Origin: Murimonas intestini
GTDB lineage: Bacteria > Bacillota > Clostridia > Lachnospirales > Lachnospiraceae
Direction: 5' to 3'
Assembly (NCBI RefSeq): GCF_024622195.1
Contig: NZ_JANKBI010000018.1
Location: 61,659-125,658 of the forward strand
DNA length: 64,000 nt
A program made the translations under genes and the position numbers. The notes below the pieces were generated by a model. The model ran no database searches and had not been told where the DNA came from. It saw only the letters and a list, made by a program, of their open reading frames with translations. Shown one piece after another: positions 33,138 to 42,336 of this stretch; positions within the stretch are counted from its first letter, which is position 1, and each line of letters starts with the position of its first letter.

Positions 33138-33578
33138 ATGTCAACAATAACATCAATCTTATTAGTAGTAGCTTTGGTTCTCAGCATCATCGTACCTTTT
33201 GGAGCTTTCTTAATCGGCGAAAAAAACAGAGGTAGATATAAGACTTCATTGGCAGTCAATTGCTTCTTCTTCTTTGGAACATTGATTCTTGCAAATATCA
33301 TCGCTTTTACAAGCGATTCTACTTCTTTGGCAGCTGGGGAAGCAGCTGCATCAGCAGGAGATCTGTCCACAGGACTTGGTTACCTTGCAGCAGCTTTAGT
33401 AACAGGTTTGTCTTGTATCGGCGGCGGTATTGCAGTTGCTAGTGCTGCAAGCGCAGCTCTCGGTGCAATCAGTGAAGACCAGAGTATTCTTGGTAAATCA
33501 CTTATCTTCGTAGGTCTGGCAGAAGGTGTTGCCCTTTACGGCTTAATCATCTCCTTCATGATCTTAGGTAAGTTATAA
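33138..33578 (+). CDS. ntpK: V-type ATP synthase subunit K (proteolipid)
   Basis: 146-aa rotor-ring protein with four membrane helices (about 4-27, 36-58, 79-104, 119-145). The second hairpin carries the ion-binding glutamate E129 in VGLAEGVALYG. The first hairpin is unusual: it lacks the glycine-rich face and is Phe-rich (NCFFFFGTLIL). The glutamine expected in sodium-binding rings near the inner helix is not seen (GGGIAVASAASAA), which leans to proton coupling, but this is an inference. Ribosome site AAGAGGAGG. Confidence 0.9.
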   Translation: MSTITSILLVVALVLSIIVPFGAFLIGEKNRGRYKTSLAVNCFFFFGTLILANIIAFTSDSTSLAAGEAAASAGDLSTGLGYLAAALVTGLSCIGGGIAVASAASAALGAISEDQSILGKSLIFVGLAEGVALYGLIISFMILGKL

Positions 33579-33584
33579 TCTGCC

Positions 33585-33893
33585 ATGAGGATGTATCTGA
33601 TCAGTGATAACGTAGATACCTATACCGGAATGAGACTAGCAGGCGTGGAAGGCTGCGTAGTACATGAGAGAGCGGAATTAAGGGAAGAATTGGAAAAAGC
33701 CGTGGCGGATAAGACCATTGGGATCATCCTGCTCACGGAAAAATTCGGCCGCGAATTTCCGGAAATCATCGATGATGTCAAGCTGCGCCGTAAGCTTCCG
33801 CTGATTATTGAGATTCCAGATAGGCATGGTACGGGGCGTAAGGCAGACTTTATCACGTCATACGTCAATGAAGCAATTGGACTAAAACTGTAA
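33585..33893 (+). CDS. ntpG: V-type ATP synthase subunit F
   Basis: 102-aa central-stalk subunit: MRMYLISDNVDTYTGMRLAG, then IGIILLTEKFGREF and PLIIEIPDRHG, the Rossmann-like fold of subunit F (NtpG in Enterococcus). Starts 6 bp after subunit K. Confidence 0.92.
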   Translation: MRMYLISDNVDTYTGMRLAGVEGCVVHERAELREELEKAVADKTIGIILLTEKFGREFPEIIDDVKLRRKLPLIIEIPDRHGTGRKADFITSYVNEAIGLKL

Positions 33894-33908
33894 AGAAGGT
33901 GAAGATTT

Positions 33909-34496
33909 TTGACAACTGAAGAAAAGTTAAAACATTTCGAAGAATCTTCCATGGAAAAAGCCCGGGAGCAGAGTGTTCAGATGATAGAAGAACACAAAGC
34001 TGCCCTTGAAAAGATTTTTAAAGAACATAAAGCTGCTAAAGAAAGGCAGGCTGCCCTACAGATCAAGACTGAGGCAGACAGCCTGAAGCGCGCAAACAAC
34101 ATGGCCCTATCCAAGGAACAGCTTCAGATTAAACGTGAGATAACAAAAAAACATACAGAGCTGAAAGAAAAGCTGTTTATAGAGGTCCAGACCAATCTGG
34201 AAGAATATATGGATACCCCTGCATACGACCAGCTTCTGATCAAACAGATCAACGACATCAAAAAAGTAGCCGGCAATGACCATTATGTAATATATATCGA
34301 TCCTGCCGACTCCTCTAAACAGCTCAGCTTAAACGCTGCCACTAATGCTCAGGTGGTCATATCTGAGTATTCTTTCATGGGAGGCACAAGAGCTGTCCTG
34401 GCAGACAGGCATATCCTGATCGACAACTCCTTCGCGACCAAGCTGGAAGAGGCAAAGTCTGCATTTGTATTCGACGGAGGTATAAACCATGAATAA
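33909..34496 (+). CDS. ntpE: V-type ATP synthase subunit E
   Basis: 195-aa stator subunit with a long N-terminal coiled coil (about 1-100, EKAREQSVQMIEEHKAALEK) and a globular C-terminal domain ending in FVFDGGINHE. The start is TTG at 33909, with AAGAAGGTGAAG upstream. Overlaps subunit A by 8 bp. Confidence 0.88.
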   Translation: MTTEEKLKHFEESSMEKAREQSVQMIEEHKAALEKIFKEHKAAKERQAALQIKTEADSLKRANNMALSKEQLQIKREITKKHTELKEKLFIEVQTNLEEYMDTPAYDQLLIKQINDIKKVAGNDHYVIYIDPADSSKQLSLNAATNAQVVISEYSFMGGTRAVLADRHILIDNSFATKLEEAKSAFVFDGGINHE

Positions 34497-36258
34497 TAGA
34501 ACTGGTATTATTTACGGCATCAACGGACCTGTCATCTATCTGAAGGGCAATACCGGCTTCAAGATGTCTGAAATGGTTTATGTAGGCAGGGAAAAACTGG
34601 TTGGTGAAGTAATCAACCTGGATACTGACACTACTACTGTACAGGTGTACGAAGAGACTTCCGGCCTGAAGCCGGGAGATACGGTCGAGGCCACAGGTGA
34701 TGCGATCTCTGTAACTCTTGCCCCCGGTATCTTAAACAACATCTTTGACGGTGTGGAAAGACCCTTAAGTGAGATCGCCAAAAGAAGCGGCAAGTATATC
34801 AACCGCGGCTTAAGCATTGATTCCCTGGACACTTCAAAGCTCTGGGATGTGCATGTCACAGTAAAACCCGGTGAATATGTGAGCGGCGGTTCCATCATTG
34901 CAGAAGTACCCGAGACACCTGCCATACTTCATAAATCCATGGTTCCCCCGAACATGAGAGGCACAATCCTGGAGACGGCTCCAGACGGCCAGTATACGAT
35001 CAAGGATCCCATTGCCACTCTTCAGCTGGATGACGGAAGCGAAATCAAGCTGACTCTGGCGCAGAAATGGCCTATACGTGTACCCAGGCCTACAGCCGCC
35101 CGCTATGCTGCTAAAGAGCCTTTAATAACAGGCCAGCGTATCCTGGATACCCTCTTTCCCATCGCAAAGGGCGGCACTGCCGCCGTACCAGGCGGTTTCG
35201 GAACAGGTAAGACAATGACACAGCACCAGATCGCAAAATGGTCCAATGCTGATATTATCATATATATCGGCTGCGGCGAGCGCGGAAATGAAATGACTCA
35301 GGTTCTGGAAGAATTCTCAGAGCTTGTGGATCCACGTTCCGGCAATCCTCTGATGGACCGTACAACTCTGATCGCCAATACCTCCAATATGCCTGTGGCA
35401 GCCCGTGAGGCTTCTATCTATACAGGACTGACACTGGCTGAATATTACCGTGATATGGGCTACGACGTGGCTATCATGGCAGACTCCACATCCCGTTGGG
35501 CCGAAGCTCTCCGTGAGCTTTCCGGGCGTCTTGAAGAGATGCCGGCGGAAGAAGGTTTCCCGGCTTATCTGGCCAGCAGGCTGTCGGCTTTTTACGAGAG
35601 GTCCGGCATGATGCAGAATCTGAACGGTTCAGAAGGCAGCGTCTCCATCATCGGAGCCGTATCTCCTCAGGGAGGTGACTTCTCTGAACCTGTCACACAG
35701 AATACAAAACGTTTTGTCAGGTGCTTCTGGGGGCTTGACAAAAGCCTGGCGTATGCAAGGCATTTCCCCGCAATACACTGGCTTACCAGCTACAGTGAGT
35801 ATCTGAATGATCTTGCGCCCTGGTATAAGGACAATGTGGCTCCAAACTTTGTGGATTACCGCAACCAGCTGATGGCGCTCCTGAACCAGGAGAGCAGCCT
35901 TATGGAGATCGTCAAGCTTATCGGAAACGATGTGCTTCCTGATGACCAGAAGCTGACTCTTGAAATCGCAAGAGTCATCCGCCTGGGTTTCCTGCAGCAG
36001 AATGCGTTCCACAAGGAAGATACCTGTGTGCCTATGGTGAAGCAGTATAAAATGATGGAGATCATCCTGTATCTGTATGATAAGGCAAAAGCGCTTGTCA
36101 CAATGGGAATGCCCATGTCAATCCTGAAGGAAAGCAATATTTTCGACAGAATTATTTCTATTAAATATGATGTCCCCAACGACCGCATGGAAATGTTTGA
36201 TGAATACCACAAGGCGGTGGATGATTTCTATGATGAAGTATTAGCAAAAAATGCATAA
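34489..36258 (+). CDS. ntpA: V-type ATP synthase catalytic subunit A
   Basis: 589-aa catalytic ATPase subunit. P-loop in VPGGFGTGKTMTQHQIAKW, the V-type non-homologous insert around 120-190, and DSTSRWAEALRELSGRLEEM in the Walker B region. Overlaps subunit E, suggesting coupled translation. Confidence 0.96.
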   Translation: MNNRTGIIYGINGPVIYLKGNTGFKMSEMVYVGREKLVGEVINLDTDTTTVQVYEETSGLKPGDTVEATGDAISVTLAPGILNNIFDGVERPLSEIAKRSGKYINRGLSIDSLDTSKLWDVHVTVKPGEYVSGGSIIAEVPETPAILHKSMVPPNMRGTILETAPDGQYTIKDPIATLQLDDGSEIKLTLAQKWPIRVPRPTAARYAAKEPLITGQRILDTLFPIAKGGTAAVPGGFGTGKTMTQHQIAKWSNADIIIYIGCGERGNEMTQVLEEFSELVDPRSGNPLMDRTTLIANTSNMPVAAREASIYTGLTLAEYYRDMGYDVAIMADSTSRWAEALRELSGRLEEMPAEEGFPAYLASRLSAFYERSGMMQNLNGSEGSVSIIGAVSPQGGDFSEPVTQNTKRFVRCFWGLDKSLAYARHFPAIHWLTSYSEYLNDLAPWYKDNVAPNFVDYRNQLMALLNQESSLMEIVKLIGNDVLPDDQKLTLEIARVIRLGFLQQNAFHKEDTCVPMVKQYKMMEIILYLYDKAKALVTMGMPMSILKESNIFDRIISIKYDVPNDRMEMFDEYHKAVDDFYDEVLAKNA

Positions 36259-36272
36259 GGAGGTTGTAATTC

Positions 36273-37670
36273 ATGTCAATAGAATATTTAGGACTCAGTA
36301 AGATTAACGGCCCCCTTGTCGTTCTGGAAGGCGTTCAGGGCGCTTCCTTTGATGAAATCGTAGAAATAACGGTAGAGGGCAGCCAGAAGAAGCTGGGCCG
36401 TATCGTTGAACTCTATGAGGACAGAGCAGTAATTCAGGTATTTGAAGGCAATGAGGGAATGTCCCTTAAAAATACACATACAAAACTGACCGGCCACCCC
36501 ATGGAAGTGTCACTGTCCCCGGAAATCCTGGGACGCACCTTTAACGGAATCGGCCAGCCCATCGACGATCTGGGCGAGATCAGCCCGGAAGTAAAGCTGG
36601 ATATAAACGGGCTTCCGCTCAACCCGGTGACCCGGGAATATCCCAGGAATTATATCAGAACAGGTATATCAGCCATCGATGGGCTTACTACTCTGATCCG
36701 CGGACAGAAGCTTCCTATCTTTTCCGGAAACGGACTTCCCCACGACAGACTGGCTGCACAGATTGTAAAACAGGCGTCACTGGGGGATAACTCAGATGAG
36801 AAATTCGCTATCGTATTTGCAGCCATGGGCGTAAAATATGACGTAGCTGAATTCTTCCGCAAGACATTTGAAGAAAGCGGTGTTTCTGACCACGTTGTAA
36901 TGTACTTAAACCTGGCTAATGACCCTGTCGTAGAGCGTCTTATCACACCGAAGGTGGCGCTGACAGCCGCCGAATATCTGGCATTTGAAAAGGGTATGCA
37001 CATCCTGGTCATCCTTACAGATATGACCTCGTTCTGCGAGGCTATGCGTGAGGTATCCTCCTCCAAGGGAGAGATCCCCAGCCGTAAAGGTTATCCTGGA
37101 TACTTATACAGTGAGCTGGCCACGATCTATGAACGCGCCGGCATTGTAGAGGGCATTAACGGCTCTGTGACGCAGATACCGATCCTGACCATGCCGAATG
37201 ATGATATCACCCACCCGATCCCTGACCTTACAGGATATATCACCGAAGGCCAGATCGTTCTGGAACGTCAGCTGCACGGCCAGGCCATTTATCCGCCTAT
37301 TAACGTGCTGCCGTCTCTATCCCGTCTAATGAAGGACGGCATAGGTGCCGGTTACACGCGTGAGGACCATCAGGACGTGGCTAACCAGCTGTTCTCCTGT
37401 TATGCCAAGGTGGGAGATGCCAGATCGCTTGCTTCTGTCATCGGCGAAGATGAATTGTCACCCCTTGACAAGATATATCTGCAGTTCGGTAAAGCTTTTG
37501 AGACACATTTTGTGGGGCAGGGTGAGAATGAAAACCGTACCATAGAGGACACCCTTGATCTGGGCTGGGAGCTTTTAGGCATGCTTCCCCGTGAAGAGCT
37601 TGACCGTATCGATACAAAGATACTGGATAAATACTATAAACCTGCTGATAAGGAAGCAGAGGTGATTTAA
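36273..37670 (+). CDS. ntpB: V-type ATP synthase subunit B
   Basis: 465-aa non-catalytic subunit of the A3B3 head. IPIFSGNGLPHDRLAAQIVK replaces the P-loop of the catalytic subunit; PDLTGYITEGQIVLERQLHG and PSLSRLMKDGIGAGYTREDH are family signatures. Ribosome site AAGGAGG. Its stop overlaps the start of subunit D (TAATG). Confidence 0.96.
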   Translation: MSIEYLGLSKINGPLVVLEGVQGASFDEIVEITVEGSQKKLGRIVELYEDRAVIQVFEGNEGMSLKNTHTKLTGHPMEVSLSPEILGRTFNGIGQPIDDLGEISPEVKLDINGLPLNPVTREYPRNYIRTGISAIDGLTTLIRGQKLPIFSGNGLPHDRLAAQIVKQASLGDNSDEKFAIVFAAMGVKYDVAEFFRKTFEESGVSDHVVMYLNLANDPVVERLITPKVALTAAEYLAFEKGMHILVILTDMTSFCEAMREVSSSKGEIPSRKGYPGYLYSELATIYERAGIVEGINGSVTQIPILTMPNDDITHPIPDLTGYITEGQIVLERQLHGQAIYPPINVLPSLSRLMKDGIGAGYTREDHQDVANQLFSCYAKVGDARSLASVIGEDELSPLDKIYLQFGKAFETHFVGQGENENRTIEDTLDLGWELLGMLPREELDRIDTKILDKYYKPADKEAEVI

Positions 37671-38287
37671 TGGATCCGAATACATTTCCTACAAAAGGTA
37701 ACCTGATATTAGCTAAAAACTCACTGGCCCTGGCCAAACAAGGCTTTGAGCTGATGGATAAAAAGCGTAATATCCTGATCCGGGAAATGATGGGCCTCAT
37801 TGACCAGGCCAGTGAGATCCAGTCGCAGATCGATGAGACTTTCCGCACCGCATACGCTGCCCTCCAGAAGGCTAATATTGAGATGGGCATCAATTATGTG
37901 CAGGAGATCTCATTCTCCGTACCTGTAGAGAATTCTATCAAAATCAAGACAAGAAGCATCATGGGGACAGAGATCCCCCTGGTCCAGTATGATCCGATCG
38001 TCTCCGTCCCTACTTATGCGTTTTACTCCACCAGGAAGTCCCTGGATGAAGCTAAAGTTGCTTTTGAGAAGGTGAAGGATCTGACCATCCGCCTGTCCAT
38101 GATAGAAAACTCAGCGTACCGCCTGGCTACAAATATCAAAAAGACCCAGAAACGCGCCAATGCCCTGAAGAATATCACAATCCCCACATACCAGGCATTA
38201 TCTACAAATATCCAGAATGCACTGGAAGAAAAGGAACGTGAAGAATTTACCCGTCTGAAGGTCATCAAACGGCGCAAAACCGGTTAA
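37670..38287 (+). CDS. ntpD: V-type ATP synthase subunit D
   Basis: 205-aa central rotor shaft made of two long helices (about 1-70 and 125-200). N-terminus PTKGNLILAKNSLALAKQGF and C-terminal RANALKNITIPTYQALSTNI are the family marks. Translationally coupled to subunit B; last gene of the operon. Confidence 0.94.
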   Translation: MDPNTFPTKGNLILAKNSLALAKQGFELMDKKRNILIREMMGLIDQASEIQSQIDETFRTAYAALQKANIEMGINYVQEISFSVPVENSIKIKTRSIMGTEIPLVQYDPIVSVPTYAFYSTRKSLDEAKVAFEKVKDLTIRLSMIENSAYRLATNIKKTQKRANALKNITIPTYQALSTNIQNALEEKEREEFTRLKVIKRRKTG

Positions 38288-38306
38288 GAAAATCTTAAAA
38301 AGTATC

Positions 38307-38346
38307 GCCCAGATTTATGCAGAAGTGCATAAATCTGGGCTTTTCT
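38307..38346 (+). terminator. Terminator of the V-ATPase operon
   Basis: GCCCAGATTTATGCA pairs perfectly with TGCATAAATCTGGGC around GAAG, then TTTT. Confidence 0.92.
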
Positions 38347-38347
38347 A

Positions 38348-38376
38348 TTGACTTTTTCCTTGAAATCCTGTACTAT
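38348..38376 (+). promoter_or_regulatory. Promoter of the repeat-rich NlpC/P60 gene
   Basis: TTGACT (38348-38353) and TACTAT (38371-38376), spacer 17; begins right after the V-ATPase terminator. Confidence 0.6.
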
Positions 38377-38477
38377 TTTAACTAAGCTGTAATAATTCCG
38401 TAAAGATTTATTACACATTTGAAATAATTTAGGGAAGAAACCATTAAAATGTCATTATTAGCAGAAGGAGCAATGTT

Positions 38478-41285
38478 ATGAAAAGAAACAAACTGCTGCT
38501 ATTTTCCTTAATAGGCATGATAGCCTTTACAGGGCCGTCGCTGGACGCAGATGCCGCCTGGGAGTCAAACGACAAGGGTACCTGGTACTCTACGGATGAC
38601 GGCGGATTTCTGACAGGCCAGCAGTCTATAGATGATAAGCAGTACTATTTCGATGAAAACGGCTGGATGAAGACGGGCTGGCAGCAGGCCGGAGGCTTAT
38701 GGTACTATTACAATCCGGACGGCACCATGGCAAAGGGACCTTTGGATTTAGAAGGCAAATCCTATTTCCTGGACTACAATACAGGAGTCATGGCCATAGG
38801 CTGGAACAATATCGATAATCAATGGTATTATTTTACCTCTTCCGGCGTCAAGCTCTTCGGATGGCAGAAGATCGGAGCCAGCTGGTACTATCTGGACACT
38901 GTAACGGGGGCCATGGCCACAGATCAGTGGGTTGGTGACTGCTATGTATACCCAGACGGAAAGATGGCTGCAAATACGGTTGTAAACGGCATAGCAGTGG
39001 ATGCCAATGGGCACAAGATCGTCAATAAGGGCTGGATCAAGACTGGAAACAAGTGGTATTATTACGATGCTTCCGGCAATATGTCTTTTGGCTTCACAAA
39101 TGTCAATAACAAAACATACTATCTGGACCCGGCAACAGGGATAATGGCTGCAGGCTGGAAACAGATCGACGGCACCTGGTACTATTTTAATTCTTCCGGT
39201 GCCATGAAGACAGGATGGGCAAAGCTGGGAGGCAAATGGTATTACTTAAATCCCGGTTCAGGCGCCATGGCCACAGGTTTTACTGTAGTTGGCGGCAAGA
39301 CATACTATCTGGAACCGTCTGGGGGAGCCATGGCCACAGGCTGGAAACTCATAGAAGGAAACTGGTACTACTTTAACAGTTCAGGCGCCATGCAGACGAA
39401 ATGGGTCAGATCAGGGGCTTCCTGGTATTATATGGATCCGTCTACTGGCATTATGCTAAAGAACCAGTGGATAGATGACTATTACGTGACCGACAGCGGA
39501 AAAATGGCTGTAAACACTACTGTAGACGGTTACCCTGTAGATAAAAACGGGAAAAAGATCGTCAAAAAAGGCTGGGTAAGGACTGACAGCAAATGGTATT
39601 ATTACAACGATGACAGCACTATGGCAAAAGGGTTTGTGAACGTCAAAAACAAGACTTATTATCTGGACCCTGAGACAGGCGTAATGGCCACGGGATGGAA
39701 ACTGATCGATAACAAATGGTACTATTTCAACGGCTCAGGCGCTATGCAGACAGGCTGGCTCAAGACGGGAAATAAATGGTACTATTTAAATCCTGCTGAC
39801 GGTGTCATGGCCACTGGTTTTACAGTGGTAGGCAGTAAAACTTATTATCTGGCTCCTTCCAATGGAGTAATGAAGACAGGATGGCAGCAGATCGAAGGAA
39901 AATGGTACCGCTTTAACGAGAGCGGGGCCATGATCACAGGATGGACCAAGAGCGGTTCTGCCTGGTACTACATGGACGATAGTACAGGCGTCATGCTCAC
40001 AAACCAGTGGGCAGGGGATTACTACGTAAATGATTCCGGCAAGATGGCCGTAAATACTGTAGTTGATGGCATACCTCTGGATGGCAGCGGCAAGAAGGTT
40101 GTAAAGACAGGCTGGGTAAACGCAGATAATAAGTGGTATTATTACGATAATAACCAGATCATGAAGGGCTGGGTGACAGTCAAGGGCAAGAATTATTATC
40201 TTGACCCTGAATCAGGCGTCATGTACACAGGCTGGCAGGTGATCGACGGCAAGGATTACAGGTTTAACGCCAGCGGCGCTATGATCACAGGATGGTCCAG
40301 GAGCGGCAGCAAGTGGTACTATCTGGATTCCGGAACTGGTGTTATGGTTACAGATAAGTGGGTTGGAAACTATTATCTCGGCCCGGATGGAGTGATGGTC
40401 ACAGACAGCTGGGTGAATGGCGAGTACTATGTGGATGCCAACGGTAAATACACTGGTGAAAAAAAACTGAAGGGCTGGAATAAATCAGGTGATAAATGGT
40501 ACTTCTATAATGATAATTTTGAAATGATGCATGATACATGGATCCATCCTGACGGCAACTGGTATTATCTCAAGAGTGACGGAGCAAAGGCCGTTAACAT
40601 GAGGATCGGTGAATACTATGTTGATAACGAAGGAATCCGTGTCTGCAACCAGCTTGTTAAGATAGGCAGCTTCTCCTACCTGTTTAACAGCGTAGGGCTT
40701 CCAATGAAGGGCCTTCAGTACTTTGAGGGAAATACCTATTACTTTAACGATCTCGGCCAGATGCAGCTGGAATTTCAATATGTAAATGGTATTGTCTACT
40801 ATTTTGATCCTGCACTTGGCGGTGCGATGCTGAAATCTACTACCCGCACCTTCGGAACAACAACGTATACCTTCGATGAACAGGGCCGCGGAAATTCTGA
40901 AGTTACCGGAAATGCTTCCCTGGGTATGGAGATTGCAAAATTTGCTGCAAGCTACGAAGGCGGAAAATATGTCTGGGGCGGAAACAGCCTGACTGATGGT
41001 GTTGACTGTTCCGGATTTACACAACAGGTAATGCTCCATTTTGGGATAAGCATCCCGCGCGTAGCCGATGCCCAGGCCTGGGAGGGCGGCGGTAAATTTG
41101 TTTCTGAAAATGAATTGATGCCCGGAGATCTGATTTTTTATGGTACTCCTATCTATCATGTAGGAATCTATATGGGAAACGGACAGATCATTCACTCTTC
41201 CAACAGTAACCCTTATCCACAGGGCGGGATCAAGACAGACCGCTATAATTATACAGGAATTACGGCAATTGTCCGTTACTGGTAA
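38478..41285 (+). CDS. Secreted NlpC/P60 hydrolase with about 30 cell-wall-binding repeats
   Basis: 935 aa. Signal peptide 1-27 (MKRNKLLLFSLIGMIAFTGP). Residues about 30-800 are tandem choline/glucan-binding-type repeats of about 20 aa, pattern GW..x.G.WYY....G.M.TGW, in larger cassettes of about 180 aa that recur (for example NKWYYYDASGNM, then KTYYLDPATGIMAAGWK). The C-terminus (about 815-935) is an NlpC/P60 domain with catalytic Cys in GVDCSGFTQQ, His in YHVGIYMGNG and a third polar residue in IHSSN. It probably cleaves peptidoglycan stem peptides while the repeats hold it on cell-wall polymers. Monocistronic. Confidence 0.93.
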   Translation: MKRNKLLLFSLIGMIAFTGPSLDADAAWESNDKGTWYSTDDGGFLTGQQSIDDKQYYFDENGWMKTGWQQAGGLWYYYNPDGTMAKGPLDLEGKSYFLDYNTGVMAIGWNNIDNQWYYFTSSGVKLFGWQKIGASWYYLDTVTGAMATDQWVGDCYVYPDGKMAANTVVNGIAVDANGHKIVNKGWIKTGNKWYYYDASGNMSFGFTNVNNKTYYLDPATGIMAAGWKQIDGTWYYFNSSGAMKTGWAKLGGKWYYLNPGSGAMATGFTVVGGKTYYLEPSGGAMATGWKLIEGNWYYFNSSGAMQTKWVRSGASWYYMDPSTGIMLKNQWIDDYYVTDSGKMAVNTTVDGYPVDKNGKKIVKKGWVRTDSKWYYYNDDSTMAKGFVNVKNKTYYLDPETGVMATGWKLIDNKWYYFNGSGAMQTGWLKTGNKWYYLNPADGVMATGFTVVGSKTYYLAPSNGVMKTGWQQIEGKWYRFNESGAMITGWTKSGSAWYYMDDSTGVMLTNQWAGDYYVNDSGKMAVNTVVDGIPLDGSGKKVVKTGWVNADNKWYYYDNNQIMKGWVTVKGKNYYLDPESGVMYTGWQVIDGKDYRFNASGAMITGWSRSGSKWYYLDSGTGVMVTDKWVGNYYLGPDGVMVTDSWVNGEYYVDANGKYTGEKKLKGWNKSGDKWYFYNDNFEMMHDTWIHPDGNWYYLKSDGAKAVNMRIGEYYVDNEGIRVCNQLVKIGSFSYLFNSVGLPMKGLQYFEGNTYYFNDLGQMQLEFQYVNGIVYYFDPALGGAMLKSTTRTFGTTTYTFDEQGRGNSEVTGNASLGMEIAKFAASYEGGKYVWGGNSLTDGVDCSGFTQQVMLHFGISIPRVADAQAWEGGGKFVSENELMPGDLIFYGTPIYHVGIYMGNGQIIHSSNSNPYPQGGIKTDRYNYTGITAIVRYW

Positions 41286-41374
41286 ATTTAAAGATTAAAA
41301 CGCGGGCACGGCTGGCAGTACTTAAATATTTTATACTGTCAGGAAATACTGTTATCTGCCCTCTGACATTAAAT

Positions 41375-41439
41375 AAAAAAGACAGCCCTGTGGGGACCCA
41401 GGCTTTTGTAAGAGCCGGAACCCCGCAGGGCTGTCTTTT
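41375..41439. terminator. Terminator of the repeat-rich NlpC/P60 gene
   Basis: AAAAGACAGCCCTG ... CAGGGCTGTCTTTT with additional GGGG / CCCC pairing. Confidence 0.85.
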
Positions 41440-41740
41440 CTTTCCTGAACTTGCAGCCCCAAATCCCTTCACAAACATAATAATTAAATCCCTGGAATTC
41501 CCTATGTTATTAATTCAATACTATTTCCTTATCCTAATTTCTGACAATCCAACTTCCTACTTTATAAAGCAGGTAAATAATATTATTGTCTGATAATATC
41601 AAAAATCTTATGCGTTTCCTGACCATTTCAAGACTATTAAAATGTCAAGTAATTCGTCATTTTATTTTTATGTAATTAATCGATTTATGATATGTGTACA
41701 AAACACCTGTTTTAAAAAAATACTATGTAAACCGCCCAAA

Positions 41741-41846
41741 TGTGGTTAAATAAATGTGGATAATGTGGATAACTCAGTGCATAACTCTATTTTAACTGTT
41801 TTTACCTCTGATTTTATCCCAAACCCATGTGGATAAATGTAGATTA
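41741..41846. promoter_or_regulatory. DnaA-box cluster
   Basis: TGTGGATAA, the complement of the consensus DnaA box TTATCCACA, occurs perfectly at 41755-41763 and 41764-41772 (head to tail, no gap) and at 41828-41836. A one-mismatch copy TGTGGTTAA is at 41741-41749 and a weaker TGTAGATTA at 41838-41846. All have the same orientation. An AT-rich tract lies immediately to the left. No dnaA or dnaN is in the window, so whether this is an origin or a DnaA-titrating site cannot be decided here. Confidence 0.65.
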
Positions 41847-42047
41847 TTCCCACATCTGCAGCAAGGTCCTGCCGCAGTTTTCTCGGTTTTTTTGTGCATT
41901 TTGACACCGCTATTTCCACAAAAACCTCTGTCAATCCCCTTTTTGGGCTTTTAAATATTCTATATATTTCCACTATCGTCTGTTAATTTAATTTTTTGAA
42001 TAACACTTTATTCCTGCTCTGTAAAGCATATAATTCATACTCCCGTT

Positions 42048-42173
42048 TTAAGCAGCATCCTCTGTAACACATTTAAACACGTCATGCAGGCATTTTAATG
42101 TGCTTATGGTTAAGTTGATAGTACGGGCTTTTATTTCTCTCCAAAAGCCATTAAAACGTTCTATATCGATCAT
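42048..42173 (-). pseudogene. Possible 41-codon fragment, transposase-like
   Basis: Short minus-strand reading frame starting MIDIERFNGFWREIKARTIN. The ERFN..REIKART pattern recalls the C-terminal end of IS256-type transposases, but it is too short to be sure. No good ribosome site. Most likely a relic, or chance. Confidence 0.25.
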
Positions 42174-42220
42174 GCCTTGTCCTTATAAAGTATATGCGCT
42201 TAAATGAATTTTAGGATCCC

Positions 42221-42267
42221 TGAATCATGTTCTTTGCAGTAAATACACAGACCTGTTGAATAGTTAC
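42221..42267 (-). repeat. Dispersed repeat element, left-end copy (family R1)
   Basis: Minus strand GTAACTATTCAACAGG, TCTGTGTATTTACTGCA, then GAACATGATTCA: aligns with the left end of the copy at 24972, missing a few bases after the hairpin. Confidence 0.7.
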
Positions 42268-42284
42268 TTTAATTACTATAACAT

Positions 42285-42313
42285 AAGAGGCACTGCATTT
42301 TGCAGTGCCTCTT
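42285..42313. terminator. Hairpin downstream of the SH3/NlpC gene
   Basis: AAGAGGCACTGCA and TGCAGTGCCTCTT, 13 perfect pairs, loop of 3. The T-run on the minus strand is weak, so it may act as an mRNA 3' end rather than a classical terminator. Confidence 0.65.
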
Positions 42314-42336
42314 AGTTGATCTACTCAATTATTTAA

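Larger units (their letters stand above)
41286..42336. other. 1-kb non-coding, AT-rich region between the two NlpC/P60 genes
   Basis: Holds a terminator (41375-41439), an AT-rich tract (about 41480-41730), a cluster of DnaA-box-like nonamers (41741-41846), a small possible ORF remnant (42048-42173), an R1 repeat copy (42221-42267) and a hairpin (42285-42313). No convincing full gene. Confidence 0.7.

Noticed and set aside
41746..41973. 75-aa minus-strand ORF across the DnaA-box cluster
   Set aside because: Its C-terminal LSTLST arises from translating the repeated DnaA boxes; no ribosome site or recognisable domain.
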